Positions 37,121-45,055 of a DNA stretch of 64,000 nucleotides are shown piece after piece. A model generated the notes under the pieces. That model was not told the DNA's origin. It worked only from the letters and a program-made list of their open reading frames with translations, and did not search any database. This stretch comes from Luteolibacter yonseiensis (GTDB lineage Bacteria > Verrucomicrobiota > Verrucomicrobiia > Verrucomicrobiales > Akkermansiaceae). The stretch covers positions 806,001 through 870,000 of the forward strand of contig NZ_JAENIK010000004.1 of NCBI RefSeq assembly GCF_016595465.1, in the 5' to 3' direction. The position numbers were made by a program, and so were the translations under genes. How positions within the stretch are numbered: the first letter of the stretch is position 1; every line of letters starts with the position of its first letter.

Positions 37121-37936
37121 ATGAATAACATCATGAAGGTTTTCATTAGCTGGTCTAAGGAGAGAAGCCGTCTGATCGCTGAACTCCTGAGCGAATGGCT
37201 GGTTTGTGTCATCCAGGCAACTTCGCCATGGGTTTCATCGCGGGACATCGACCGGGGATCGCTGTGGTTCTCTGAAATCGGGAATGCACTTCAAGATGTG
37301 ACAGCGGGGATCGTCTGCATCACCGAGCAGAATAAAAATGAACCTTGGATACTATTCGAGGCTGGAGCTTTGTGTCGCGGACTGTCCACCCAGCGCGTGA
37401 TCACCCTTCTCGTGGACCTGGAACCAAAAGATATTGGCGACCCCCTTGCTCAATTCAATCACGCTCTCCCTACTAGAGATGGCATGAGGGCGCTGGTCAG
37501 GACGATTAACAAAAACTTGGGCGTAGCTGCCGTCCCAGATCCCACCTTGGAAAAGGTATTTGAAACATTCTGGCCACTTTTCGAGTCGAAGTTTAGAGAA
37601 ATTATCGATGATACAACGCCCGACGCGTCCCCTTCCAAAAAGACCAAAGTTGACCCCCTGGAGCAAATCCACGAAATTCTCCGGCGGTTGGACATCAGAA
37701 CCAGGGAAACTCATTCTGCGCTCAGTGCCCTTGCCCAACCCACGCAATTTCGGCGCGGGAGACCGTCCGCGACAGGAATCGGAGCATCCCTTAACTATTT
37801 GATTCGCCAAGCGAGGGAAAGCGAGTCTGGGGAACTTGCTCAGAAAATACAAGAGGCGATCGACATGGGATCTGATGACTCTCAAGCCGAAAATGGCTGG
37901 CCTCCTGTCGCAGGATCGAACGATTTAAATTCCTGA
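37121..37936 (+). CDS. TIR-domain protein, candidate anti-phage effector
   Basis: 271 aa from ATG 37121; the frame is open from 37046 and ATG 37133 is also possible. Residues ~5-135 are a bacterial TIR domain: KVFISWSKERSR, SPWVSSRDIDRG, a candidate catalytic Glu52 in WFSEIGNAL, then GIVCITEQN and WILFEAGAL. A helical segment (DPLEQIHEILRRLDIRTRE) and a basic tail follow. Many bacterial TIR proteins cleave NAD or make cyclic ADP-ribose signals on phage infection. No ThsA, SAVED or other partner gene is adjacent. Divergent from the 36811 operon. Confidence 0.82.
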   Translation: MNNIMKVFISWSKERSRLIAELLSEWLVCVIQATSPWVSSRDIDRGSLWFSEIGNALQDVTAGIVCITEQNKNEPWILFEAGALCRGLSTQRVITLLVDLEPKDIGDPLAQFNHALPTRDGMRALVRTINKNLGVAAVPDPTLEKVFETFWPLFESKFREIIDDTTPDASPSKKTKVDPLEQIHEILRRLDIRTRETHSALSALAQPTQFRRGRPSATGIGASLNYLIRQARESESGELAQKIQEAIDMGSDDSQAENGWPPVAGSNDLNS

Positions 37937-38066
37937 CTCGAGCCTGCCAGGGTATCGCTGCCAAGATGAAGCAAAAGGTTTCCAGCGTCAGCAGCGAAGC
38001 AGTTCCGTCGACGACAAGCGGCTCCCGCGGGCACCACCCTTCCTTTATTGGAATTCCCATCACGGC

Positions 38067-38213
38067 GATGACCTCAGTAGTGCTGAGGTCATCCCGATGC
38101 CGGATTTCCGGCATCGAGGTTTTCCGGGTGGAATCCGGGCAACTGGTTTAGCGGTTTCAAACCGCCAAACCCCCAATGAAAAACCCGCCGCCCATGGTGT
38201 AGTGGACGGCGGG
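38067..38213. repeat. Hairpin cluster 3 (between TIR gene and convergent gene)
   Basis: Four stems in the 345-bp gap after the TIR gene: GATGACCTCAG/CTGAGGTCATC (38067-38093); CGATGCCGG/CCGGCATCG (38095-38116, loop ATTT); GGTTT-A-GCGGTTT with AAACCGC-C-AAACC (38145-38171); and CCCGCCG/CGGCGGG (38184-38213). No gene is supported between 37937 and 38281. Confidence 0.68.
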
Positions 38214-38281
38214 CCTATCCCCGGTATGAAGTTGTTCAAGTTCCGCCACTCGGCGGGCCTGATCCGGGAAAAGTCATTGCG

Positions 38282-38602
38282 TCAAGCCGGGACGCCTGCG
38301 CCCCCAACCAAGGACAATACGAGCCTTGCCATCAGTTCGCTTACGGTCGGCGAGTTCTTCCGGCTTTTTGGTGTTGCCGGGTCGTTCCGCCATTCTCGCA
38401 CCATCCAAGCGAGCTGCCGGCGGGTGATTGCAATGGCGTTTCGTGGGGCGGATTCCGGAAGTGGAGAAGATTCGTCCGCGATGATGTAGATATCCTCATC
38501 CAGGATCGGTCTGCCCTCGTGATTGATGATCTGAACTGCGGCTGTTGTAGTCTGTTTATTTCTGTCTTTCATAAGATAAATAATTTCGCCCTGTGTGGGC
38601 AT
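38282..38602 (-). CDS. Hypothetical island protein
   Basis: 106 aa. The ATG at 38602 overlaps the stop of the preceding gene (TAATG), supporting that start over ATG 38569. Sequence VQIINHEGRPILDEDIYIIADE suggests a small beta domain, followed by a basic helix (RRQLAWMVREW). No family recognised. Confidence 0.5.
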   Translation of the reverse strand: MPTQGEIIYLMKDRNKQTTTAAVQIINHEGRPILDEDIYIIADESSPLPESAPRNAIAITRRQLAWMVREWRNDPATPKSRKNSPTVSELMARLVLSLVGGAGVPA

Positions 38603-39828
38603 TATTCGCTGTCCCCTTCATCAAGATTTCCTGGACTCGAGCAGTAGCTGGAGCCACAACGGCGAGGCAACTTCATGGGGCGATGACCTCCAGATCCGGA
38701 ATTGATGACGTAGGTTTTTCCGCAGCAAGCGCTACGCCCAGGAGGATCTAATGGGCCCGGTGGCGGCTGGGCCTGGCTCATCATCTCGACCTGCCATTGG
38801 TGCACTGCGCATGGATCAGTGTTATAAAAAAGAAAGTCAACGGGTTTATATCTGATCTCACCATCAGCAGTGCACACCATGTCCACAATCAGGGATTCGC
38901 CTGAGACGATTCCGGGTTGCCCGGCAGCGGGCTTGGCCCCAAATATGGTTACTTTCGCTTTCCATCCTGCGCAAACACATAAATTGTCGGCGTGTAGTTT
39001 GTATCTGAATCTTACAGGCAACTCCTGCTGTGATGTCCCAGAAGATCCAGCGAATGGATTGTCTGGGAATGCGTAACAACTATTTAATCGGTTCGGATCA
39101 AGGTCGAGATCTGCCAGGACAGAGCACTCTCCCACGTCCTCGGATTCCTCATCTGAGGATCCCGATCCGGAGTCGTCCTCAATTATTGAGGCCTCGTCGC
39201 TGGAGCCTAAATCTGATACGTCATCCGATTCTGTTGAGTTGAAGCCGGAATCTGAATCGTTCTGGACATCCTCATCAAGAAGGGTGATGTCAGAAAACCA
39301 CTTTTGGTTGACCTTCCCGTCGAACACCTTGATTCCTCCCTCAGCCTTCAGCTTGAAAGTCCCGATCAAAAAGGCGGTCTGCCCCTCGGTCGGCTTGTAG
39401 GTTTCCTTCTCCTTGATCCGGATGTTCGCGGCGGAGTCGTTGGCCACGCAATAAACGCCGTAGGTCTTCCCGGTCGCCAGCGGAACGATGCTGATCCCGG
39501 TCGCTTCGGTGATTTTCACACCATCAACCCTCGGCTCTGTCGGGTCCATGATATAGGACGATCCGGAGTCATCGACGCTGATGGCCTTCGGGTTGCCCAC
39601 CACCATGCCCGGGGCGATCATGATTTTCTGCTCTGCCTTGTTCAGCGTGATCTTGAATCGCTTGTCGCCACCTCCGCCAGTCGAGCGGGGGCTTGTAGGC
39701 ACCACTACAGCCCGGTCGCGAAGCTGCTGAAGGGCTCTATTGACCTGCTTGCCCCAGCTCACAATCTGTCCAATGCCGCGCAGTTTCGGCGGCACGGTTA
39801 CCGTTCCTCTTTGTTTGGTGACATACAT
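38602..39828 (-). CDS. Large island protein with Ser/Asp linker and Cys-rich C-terminus
   Basis: 408 aa. An N-terminal helical part (PPKLRGIGQIVSWGKQVNRAL), then a beta-rich region to ~residue 185, then an acidic Ser/Asp/Glu linker of ~50 residues (DDSGSGSSDEESED). The C-terminal ~170 residues have about ten Cys and a Pro/Gly-rich tail. There is no signal peptide, so the Cys may bind metal. The layered architecture recalls phage structural or fibre proteins, but I cannot name a family. Confidence 0.6.
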   Translation of the reverse strand: MYVTKQRGTVTVPPKLRGIGQIVSWGKQVNRALQQLRDRAVVVPTSPRSTGGGGDKRFKITLNKAEQKIMIAPGMVVGNPKAISVDDSGSSYIMDPTEPRVDGVKITEATGISIVPLATGKTYGVYCVANDSAANIRIKEKETYKPTEGQTAFLIGTFKLKAEGGIKVFDGKVNQKWFSDITLLDEDVQNDSDSGFNSTESDDVSDLGSSDEASIIEDDSGSGSSDEESEDVGECSVLADLDLDPNRLNSCYAFPDNPFAGSSGTSQQELPVRFRYKLHADNLCVCAGWKAKVTIFGAKPAAGQPGIVSGESLIVDMVCTADGEIRYKPVDFLFYNTDPCAVHQWQVEMMSQAQPPPGPLDPPGRSACCGKTYVINSGSGGHRPMKLPRRCGSSYCSSPGNLDEGDSE

Positions 39829-39855
39829 AAAGAAATGTTTTCTCCTGTCGATTTT

Positions 39856-40596
39856 CTATCTGTTTCCAGCGACCTTCACGCCGCCACCATCCAGCGATAT
39901 GGAAGCCGCTCCGTCTGTCGTGGTGAAGGTTGCTTCGATGTGATCCACGAAGGAGGAGAGCTGAGCGATTGCAGTCTCCACGTTGGCCTTGCGGGCCGGG
40001 TAGGCTTCAATGAATTCCTTCACCGCCGTCACGAAGGATGCCTGGTCAGCAATGCCGGGATTTGCGGAGTGCGGACCATACCCTTGCGTAAGGGTGGAGG
40101 TCTCGGATGAGAGCGATACCGCTTCCCGAACCCCGCGCAGCCAAGGAGCCAGAACTGTTCCCAGCGGCTTCTCGATGATGGGGATCACCGCGCTTTTCGC
40201 CACGGCGAACAATACTTGGAACTCCTTGGCTTCCTCGTCTGGAAACATCGCCTCCAGAAAGGAGGTTCCGACGAGGTGGGCCCTCTCCGCGATGGTCTTC
40301 GCTTCTTCTGCAACCGGGCGAAGCTCGCTCAAATAGAAGGTTTCCACGTCGCCCCACTTTTGTTCGATGCCACCTTTCAGGTGCTCTAAGGCAAGCTCCA
40401 ACGGTGTGAGTTCCGCGTCGATCTGAGATTCCGCCTTCATCTTGGCGGCGATCTCATTCTCGATGTCTTTGCCGGGGTCGATGGTGAGGCTGGAACGACG
40501 CGCCCTCAGCACTGAGGAACGCTCTGTCAGCTCCAGAATTTTCGATTCGGTGGCGAGGACGGTTTGCAGTGGGTCGGATGTGTGTGTTTTGGTCAT
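39856..40596 (-). CDS. Hypothetical island protein, helical
   Basis: 246 aa. N-terminal coiled coil (TVLATESKILELTERSSVLR and IDAELTPLELALEHLKG), a central helical region (VEEAKTIAERAHL-like), and a C-terminal helix followed by a short beta tail (GAASISLDGGGVKV). No signal peptide. Same strand and close spacing (27 and 11 nt) to neighbours, so part of one transcript. Family unknown. Confidence 0.58.
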   Translation of the reverse strand: MTKTHTSDPLQTVLATESKILELTERSSVLRARRSSLTIDPGKDIENEIAAKMKAESQIDAELTPLELALEHLKGGIEQKWGDVETFYLSELRPVAEEAKTIAERAHLVGTSFLEAMFPDEEAKEFQVLFAVAKSAVIPIIEKPLGTVLAPWLRGVREAVSLSSETSTLTQGYGPHSANPGIADQASFVTAVKEFIEAYPARKANVETAIAQLSSFVDHIEATFTTTDGAASISLDGGGVKVAGNR

Positions 40597-40607
40597 AAAG
40601 TCAGAAG

Positions 40608-41465
40608 TTAGGAGAGTTGTGCTTCGAGCTCCTTGGCGCGGGCGGCGATCCGAGCCTCACGAGTGAAGCCGTTGGCGGTGCTTGCAACCCCTGTGGATGA
40701 TGCGCGCGAACCGCTCTTTGCTTCGCTCATTGCTGCCATGTCCTCGTCGTGAATCTGGCGTGCGGCGGTCGCTCGAAAGAACTCCTTGCGCCTCGTCTCA
40801 AATGCCATTGACGCTTTGGTTCTCTCGATGCCCTTCAGCGTGTCGAAGGATGGCTTCGTCGCGACACCGGCGGCGGTGGCCTGCGCTTTCAGGGCAGCGA
40901 GCGATGACACTGAATTTTCCACGAGCTTCCCGCCTTCCTTGAAAAACCGCATCTTGTCACCGGCATTGAGCTTTTCGAACTCCGAGCGCTCCATCTTGAT
41001 CTCCGGAGTAGCAAATTGGGAGGCAGTGATGAGACCGGGCGCAGCGGTTGCTGCGGGGTTTCCCGCATCTGCCTTGGGTTGGTGATTGGCGGCGCGGTGA
41101 ATGACGGTAGGGCCAGCCTGTGCTTTGGGAGCAGCCGGAACACCGGCAGCCATTTTTGCGCGGGCCTGCTCCATGGCTTGCCGTCCAGCTTGCTCGATGG
41201 CGATTTCCTTGAGCCCCTCCTCGGCGGCCTTGGCTTGGTTTTCGAAATAAGCGGCCCGAGCTTTTTCCAGTGAGGAAGCTGGCTCCTTCGATTTGCTGTT
41301 TTTATTGAAAAATTTCATATCTGGTGATGTGTTGGATGTGTTGTTTTTGGTGAGAAGTAGTTCGGACCTGAGTTGATCGAGTAAAGCGGAGCGATCACGG
41401 TAGGAAGGCGGAAGCTTGCCCGTCTGGAGAAAATCGTTGAGTGAGTTCTGAGGCATACCATTCAT
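40608..41465 (-). CDS. Hypothetical island protein, scaffold-like
   Basis: 285 aa if started at ATG 41465, which overlaps the upstream gene by 71 nt; ATG 41318 (MKFFNKNSKS) avoids the overlap and gives 236 aa. Very rich in Ala, Lys and Glu, mostly helical, with a Pro/Ala linker. The segment FEKLNAGDKMRFFKEGGKL resembles a short motif I associate with phage-derived proteins. Composition is like a scaffolding protein, but this is only a resemblance. Confidence 0.52.
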   Translation of the reverse strand: MNGMPQNSLNDFLQTGKLPPSYRDRSALLDQLRSELLLTKNNTSNTSPDMKFFNKNSKSKEPASSLEKARAAYFENQAKAAEEGLKEIAIEQAGRQAMEQARAKMAAGVPAAPKAQAGPTVIHRAANHQPKADAGNPAATAAPGLITASQFATPEIKMERSEFEKLNAGDKMRFFKEGGKLVENSVSSLAALKAQATAAGVATKPSFDTLKGIERTKASMAFETRRKEFFRATAARQIHDEDMAAMSEAKSGSRASSTGVASTANGFTREARIAARAKELEAQLS

Positions 41466-41718
41466 AAATCTGATTTTGGATTCGTTCTCTCTCCGCAGGA
41501 TCGGCTAAGCGGCGGCGAAGTCCGGAGCGGTTCATCTTTTCGGAGAGGATGATAAAAACGCACTCGGTGCTCTCAAAAGTTGAGGCTTCTATGCCGTGGC
41601 GTTTGCATAACTGGGAGAAACCTTGGCGGGACAAACCATATACTTTTGCCAGAAATGATTTCGGCGGATCGGCCTGCGGTGGCCTCATGGCAGATCGGAA
41701 AGTATCAATGTCGTTCAC
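41395..41718 (-). CDS. Hypothetical small DNA-binding-like protein
   Basis: 107 aa. FLAKVYGLSRQGFSQLCKRHG resembles a helix-turn-helix, followed by an Arg-rich stretch (RSGLRRRLADPAERER). It lies between the Nu1-like gene and the scaffold-like gene. No family recognised. Confidence 0.5.
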   Translation of the reverse strand: MNDIDTFRSAMRPPQADPPKSFLAKVYGLSRQGFSQLCKRHGIEASTFESTECVFIILSEKMNRSGLRRRLADPAERERIQNQIYEWYASELTQRFSPDGQASAFLP

Positions 41719-41775
41719 GAGCGGCCAAGTAGGAGCGAAGGCTGCAATGTCAACATTATTTTGGATATGTTGACA

Positions 41776-42258
41776 TCATTTATTATGCAACGGGTGATCC
41801 TTCCAATACTCGGATTTCTCATCTTGGAATTTCGTCATGACGAGAATCACCTCGGACTTGATAACTCCGCGCATCTCCATTTGATTCAGGCCGTATAATT
41901 TCTTGGAAAGCGAATCGGCCAACTCGCCAAGCATCTTCTTCAGCGCGATTGCAATAGCGGCGTCGCTGGCTTCGTTTTCAGCACGGCTGATGTATTCGCC
42001 ACGGGTTACGGCAAGCTCTTGCTCGGCACGCTCTGCTTGGGCCCTGACGAGGCGCACACGCTCGCGCCGGAGTTCTGCGGCGGAGTTGTCGCCCGTGCCT
42101 CCTGTGAGCGGTCTAGCGGCCAGCCACGCCACAGCCTGCTCCAGATCCAACGGCATGCCCCCATCGGCGTGCAACTGACGGAGATACTTTTCGGTATAGC
42201 CGGATTTCTCGGCAATGGCTTTGATTGCGTTGGTTGTCTTCGTTGTGGGCTTGGGCAT
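41776..42258 (-). CDS. Terminase small subunit-like protein (Nu1-type)
   Basis: 160 aa. N-terminal winged-helix-like part with IAEKSGYTEKYLRQLHADGG, then a linker and the helical block LRRERVRLVRAQAERAEQELAVTRGEY. The end is AIALKKMLGELADSLSKKLYGL. This order and the RLxRAQAxxxE pattern parallel lambda Nu1 and DUF1441 packaging proteins. No large terminase exists in the element. In phage satellites an own small subunit redirects the helper phage packaging machinery, which is the role I infer. Confidence 0.6.
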   Translation of the reverse strand: MPKPTTKTTNAIKAIAEKSGYTEKYLRQLHADGGMPLDLEQAVAWLAARPLTGGTGDNSAAELRRERVRLVRAQAERAEQELAVTRGEYISRAENEASDAAIAIALKKMLGELADSLSKKLYGLNQMEMRGVIKSEVILVMTKFQDEKSEYWKDHPLHNK

Positions 42259-42383
42259 GGGTGGTGGCGGGGTGATGTGGATGTTTCAGAAAATGATTTG
42301 AGATAGATTCGTAGCGGATCCTCGCAGTCTGCACCGCGAGGCACTTTTCTAACAAATAAAAGATTCCTTATGGGGGGGTGGGG

Positions 42384-42602
42384 TCAGCCCTCCCCGGCCT
42401 CAGCGCTTGGGGTTGCTGCGGTGCCGGTGCCGATGTTCTCAGCATCGGGCCTTGCGAAGGACAGCAGTCCTCTGCGCTCCGCCAGTGCGATAGAACGAAT
42501 CCTTTCAATCGTGGCTTTTGGCGAGATGTCGAGTACATCCAATTTATGGGCGGCGGAAGGACCTGTGTGCCGCCAAGGATTGATGGTTGAAGGAAAGGTC
42601 AT
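42384..42602 (-). CDS. Hypothetical 72-aa protein, end of replication operon
   Basis: ATG 42602 overlaps the preceding stop by 4 nt. LDVLDISPKATIERIRSIALAERRGLL suggests a helical core; the tail is Ala/Glu/Gly-rich. Sixth gene in an unbroken chain of overlapping genes. Function unknown. Confidence 0.5.
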   Translation of the reverse strand: MTFPSTINPWRHTGPSAAHKLDVLDISPKATIERIRSIALAERRGLLSFARPDAENIGTGTAATPSAEAGEG

Positions 42603-42958
42603 GGTGTGGAGGTGGATGTTGACTTGATACGAACAGCGCGTGCCTTGCCCGTGGCGACGCGGAAGGCATCGTCCGCCGCCTCTTTGGCCAGCGGGAGGCA
42701 ATGGAGTATCATTCGCCCTTGTGCATGCTCTGGCGCGGTGCAATCGGCTATCGTTGCGATGATCAGACAATGAGGACCAAGGACGGCGAGCGCATCGGTT
42801 GCGGACTGGCTGAGCGCGATCTTCACCACTCCGGGGTGGTCCAACTGGTGCCCCGGAAGTTCCGCTCGGGACTGTCGGGACACGCCCCCCTTTATATAAG
42901 GGGGGCTCTGTCCCTGTCCCGATTCAGCGGCGGGACGATTGTGGCTTGTCCCGCTCAT
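42599..42958 (-). CDS. Hypothetical 119-aa protein of the replication operon
   Basis: Overlaps the helicase gene stop and the next start by 4 nt each, which supports translation. After a Ser/Gln/Gly-rich N-terminus, residues ~45-105 form an alternating beta/alpha pattern (VLGPHCLIIATIADC; ILHCLPLAKEAADDAF). No family recognised. Confidence 0.5.
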   Translation of the reverse strand: MSGTSHNRPAAESGQGQSPPYIKGGVSRQSRAELPGHQLDHPGVVKIALSQSATDALAVLGPHCLIIATIADCTAPEHAQGRMILHCLPLAKEAADDAFRVATGKARAVRIKSTSTSTP

Positions 42959-44478
42959 GTCCCGATTGTCCCGATGGGGTTAAGCACCCATATTCCTGCG
43001 CCCGTATTTCTCAGAACTCCAATAGCTTCTGCCCGCTGCATCCGCTTTTTCATCGTCGCGGTTTTCGTTAGACTTTCTGTCCCGGAAATGTCCCGCTCGG
43101 CGATTGCGGCCTCATCCGGCGTCAGTCCGGGACAACTTGATTTTGTCCCGATTTCTTCCGCTTTTTGAAAGATGGGCTCCCATTCCGCCCGCGCTTTCTG
43201 AACTGCTTTCATCTCAATCTGGGCGGCTTTGACTCCTGCCGCACGGCCTTGGAATTTGTGCATACCAATCGAATCATCCCAGCCGAAGCAGAAGCCCTGC
43301 TCCTTGGGGATCTCACGCTTCCTCATGTCGCTGCCGTAGATCGTGGAGATGGACGTTTCCGCATCCTTGTCGATCCGGAGGTTGGCAAACGCCTTCCGGT
43401 TCAGTTCGCTGCCCAAGTGTCCGCGCGTCTTGCCCTGATCACTGGTGGGATTCTCATGAAGGACGCAGAAGATGGCACACCGGAATTCCTGGGCCATTGC
43501 ATGAATGCGGGAAACAAGTTCCAGCGCTTCACCCTCATCATTTGGTGAGATACAGAGGTCCGCAACGCCGTCGAGCAAGACAAGGTCCGAACCACCGCGC
43601 CCGTCCTCATACGTCAAGGTCTGACGCAAGATCTCCAGCCGCTCGGTCCGCCGGAACATGACCAGGGGCAGGGAGACAAGTCTCGGTGAAACTTGCCCGA
43701 GTCCGGAACGGTGGATGCTCCGACAAACCAAGGCGTGCCAGTCTGCCTGAGATTGTTCTGTATCCAGGTGAACAAGTGCTCCGTCGTCTTCCCCGGCCCA
43801 TGAGATACAGAGAGTATCACCTTCTGCCTGATATCGTCCGCGTTGCGCGGCTCCCATGATAGCGGAAATCAACGCCGATTTTCCAACTTTCGATTTCCCT
43901 TGCAAGACCGTGATGTTGCCACGCGCCGCGATTGGAATATCGCCGATGACCATGCACGCCTCGTCCGGTGGCGGAGTCTTGTCAGGATCGAACCGCAAGG
44001 CGTAGGCCCGCTCTCTGAGGTTTGATTTTTGAGTAGCGCCTTCGTTCCCAATTTCAGCAAGCTCCTTGGCGATGGGTGAAATATCATCACCTTTCGCAAT
44101 CGCATCGTTCAATTTCCAGACGAGCAACTGCTGGCGCTTTACCTTATCGTATTCGGCCAATCGATTCAGCAACGGCCCGCAATCTGAAGGCATCGGCCCA
44201 AATGCTTGGGAACATTCGATGAGTTCATCCCGGGTGCTCGCTGGAGCTTCGGCAAACCACACCACCAGTCCAGGGAAGTCTTTCACTCCTTCCTCCAACA
44301 TGGCTTGTCTAACTCCGCCTGCTACGTCTTGTAGGGGGGCGGTCGGGAAAGCATGCCAGCCGAAATCGTTTATCTCCTTGGGACCGTATTCGATCCATGA
44401 GCGGATGAGGCGACGTGCAGCAGTCTCCGCGCCGGCCAGAAGTTGCTCATGAGCTACTTTGGGAACGGCAACGGTCAT
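42955..44478 (-). CDS. RepA-like AAA/RecA-fold helicase (island replication protein)
   Basis: 507 aa. Walker A GKSKVGKS at residues 194-201 (GNITVLQG precedes it), Walker B DLVLLDGVADL at 298-308, and a sensor-like VLHENP followed by KTRGHLGSELNRKA. This is the RSF1010 RepA/AAA_25 helicase group used by plasmids, phages and satellites. Residues 1-170 have no recognised primase motif. The C-terminal ~60 residues (LTPDEAAIAERD, then AIGVLRNTGAGIWVL) look like a winged helix. It probably unwinds the excised circle during replication. Confidence 0.8.
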   Translation of the reverse strand: MTVAVPKVAHEQLLAGAETAARRLIRSWIEYGPKEINDFGWHAFPTAPLQDVAGGVRQAMLEEGVKDFPGLVVWFAEAPASTRDELIECSQAFGPMPSDCGPLLNRLAEYDKVKRQQLLVWKLNDAIAKGDDISPIAKELAEIGNEGATQKSNLRERAYALRFDPDKTPPPDEACMVIGDIPIAARGNITVLQGKSKVGKSALISAIMGAAQRGRYQAEGDTLCISWAGEDDGALVHLDTEQSQADWHALVCRSIHRSGLGQVSPRLVSLPLVMFRRTERLEILRQTLTYEDGRGGSDLVLLDGVADLCISPNDEGEALELVSRIHAMAQEFRCAIFCVLHENPTSDQGKTRGHLGSELNRKAFANLRIDKDAETSISTIYGSDMRKREIPKEQGFCFGWDDSIGMHKFQGRAAGVKAAQIEMKAVQKARAEWEPIFQKAEEIGTKSSCPGLTPDEAAIAERDISGTESLTKTATMKKRMQRAEAIGVLRNTGAGIWVLNPIGTIGT

Positions 44479-44729
44479 GCGAGGCCGTCCTTTCCGGTTT
44501 CCGAGGTTGGCAGGTTGTCGATCAAATCTAAGACCCTCGCCAGTTCCTTGTCAGACCGGCGGTTGTTGGTTCCTGACACGAATGGTTCGATCAATGAATC
44601 CGCCTCCAGGTCGTCCCAGTCGGATGGACTTAACAATCCATGGATCTCCACGGGCGCGGTCAAGAATGCCTCTTGTTGTGCAAGCCTCATCCGCCAAGCT
44701 GAATGGCGGTCAACGGTGACGCGTCTCAT
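44475..44729 (-). CDS. Hypothetical 84-aa protein of the replication operon
   Basis: ATGA overlaps at both ends (44475-44478 and 44726-44729). Begins with a basic helix (RHSAWRMRLAQQEAFL), ends acidic. No domain recognised. Position directly before the helicase suggests a helicase loader or regulator, without sequence proof. Confidence 0.5.
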   Translation of the reverse strand: MRRVTVDRHSAWRMRLAQQEAFLTAPVEIHGLLSPSDWDDLEADSLIEPFVSGTNNRRSDKELARVLDLIDNLPTSETGKDGLA

Positions 44730-45055
44730 TTCCCTCCACCTCCTGTGATTTTATCGATAAAGTCGTCCGGCGTGGCGCACCGGACAAAGTCGGTGGTCTC
44801 GCAGAATGATCCGCATTCCCATTCGCCCCCGTCCCGCTCCAGCCACTTCATAACGCGACTTGAACGGACGATGGCTGGGCCACGAAGGAATCGGCGCGAG
44901 CTTCCTTCAGCTTTACAAATGCCGACGAGAAACGTCCCGGAGTCGAAGGGCTGAACGTAAGCAATCAAGCCATGGTATTCTTGTTCTTCACCGAATTGGC
45001 AGTGGATGATGTCCACCATTCTATCGGCTTGGAATTTGTAGTCGTAGGAACTCAC
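44726..45055 (-). CDS. Hypothetical 109-aa protein of the replication operon
   Basis: GTG start at 45055 overlaps the AlpA-like gene stop by 4 nt. Beta-rich (YHGLIAYVQPFDSGTFLVGI), with three Cys and a C-terminal acidic helix. No family recognised. Confidence 0.5.
   Translation of the reverse strand: MSSYDYKFQADRMVDIIHCQFGEEQEYHGLIAYVQPFDSGTFLVGICKAEGSSRRFLRGPAIVRSSRVMKWLERDGGEWECGSFCETTDFVRCATPDDFIDKITGGGGK

Noticed and set aside
37046-37936. Thoeris system
   Set aside because: The TIR protein is present, but no ThsA-like SLOG/NADase or membrane effector gene lies near it.
33950-38215. CRISPR array in the hairpin clusters
   Set aside because: The stems differ in sequence and length, and there is no repeat-spacer periodicity or cas gene.
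33950-38215. Integron attC sites or retron msr-msd
   Set aside because: No integron integrase, no conserved GTTRRRY ends, and no reverse transcriptase in the window.
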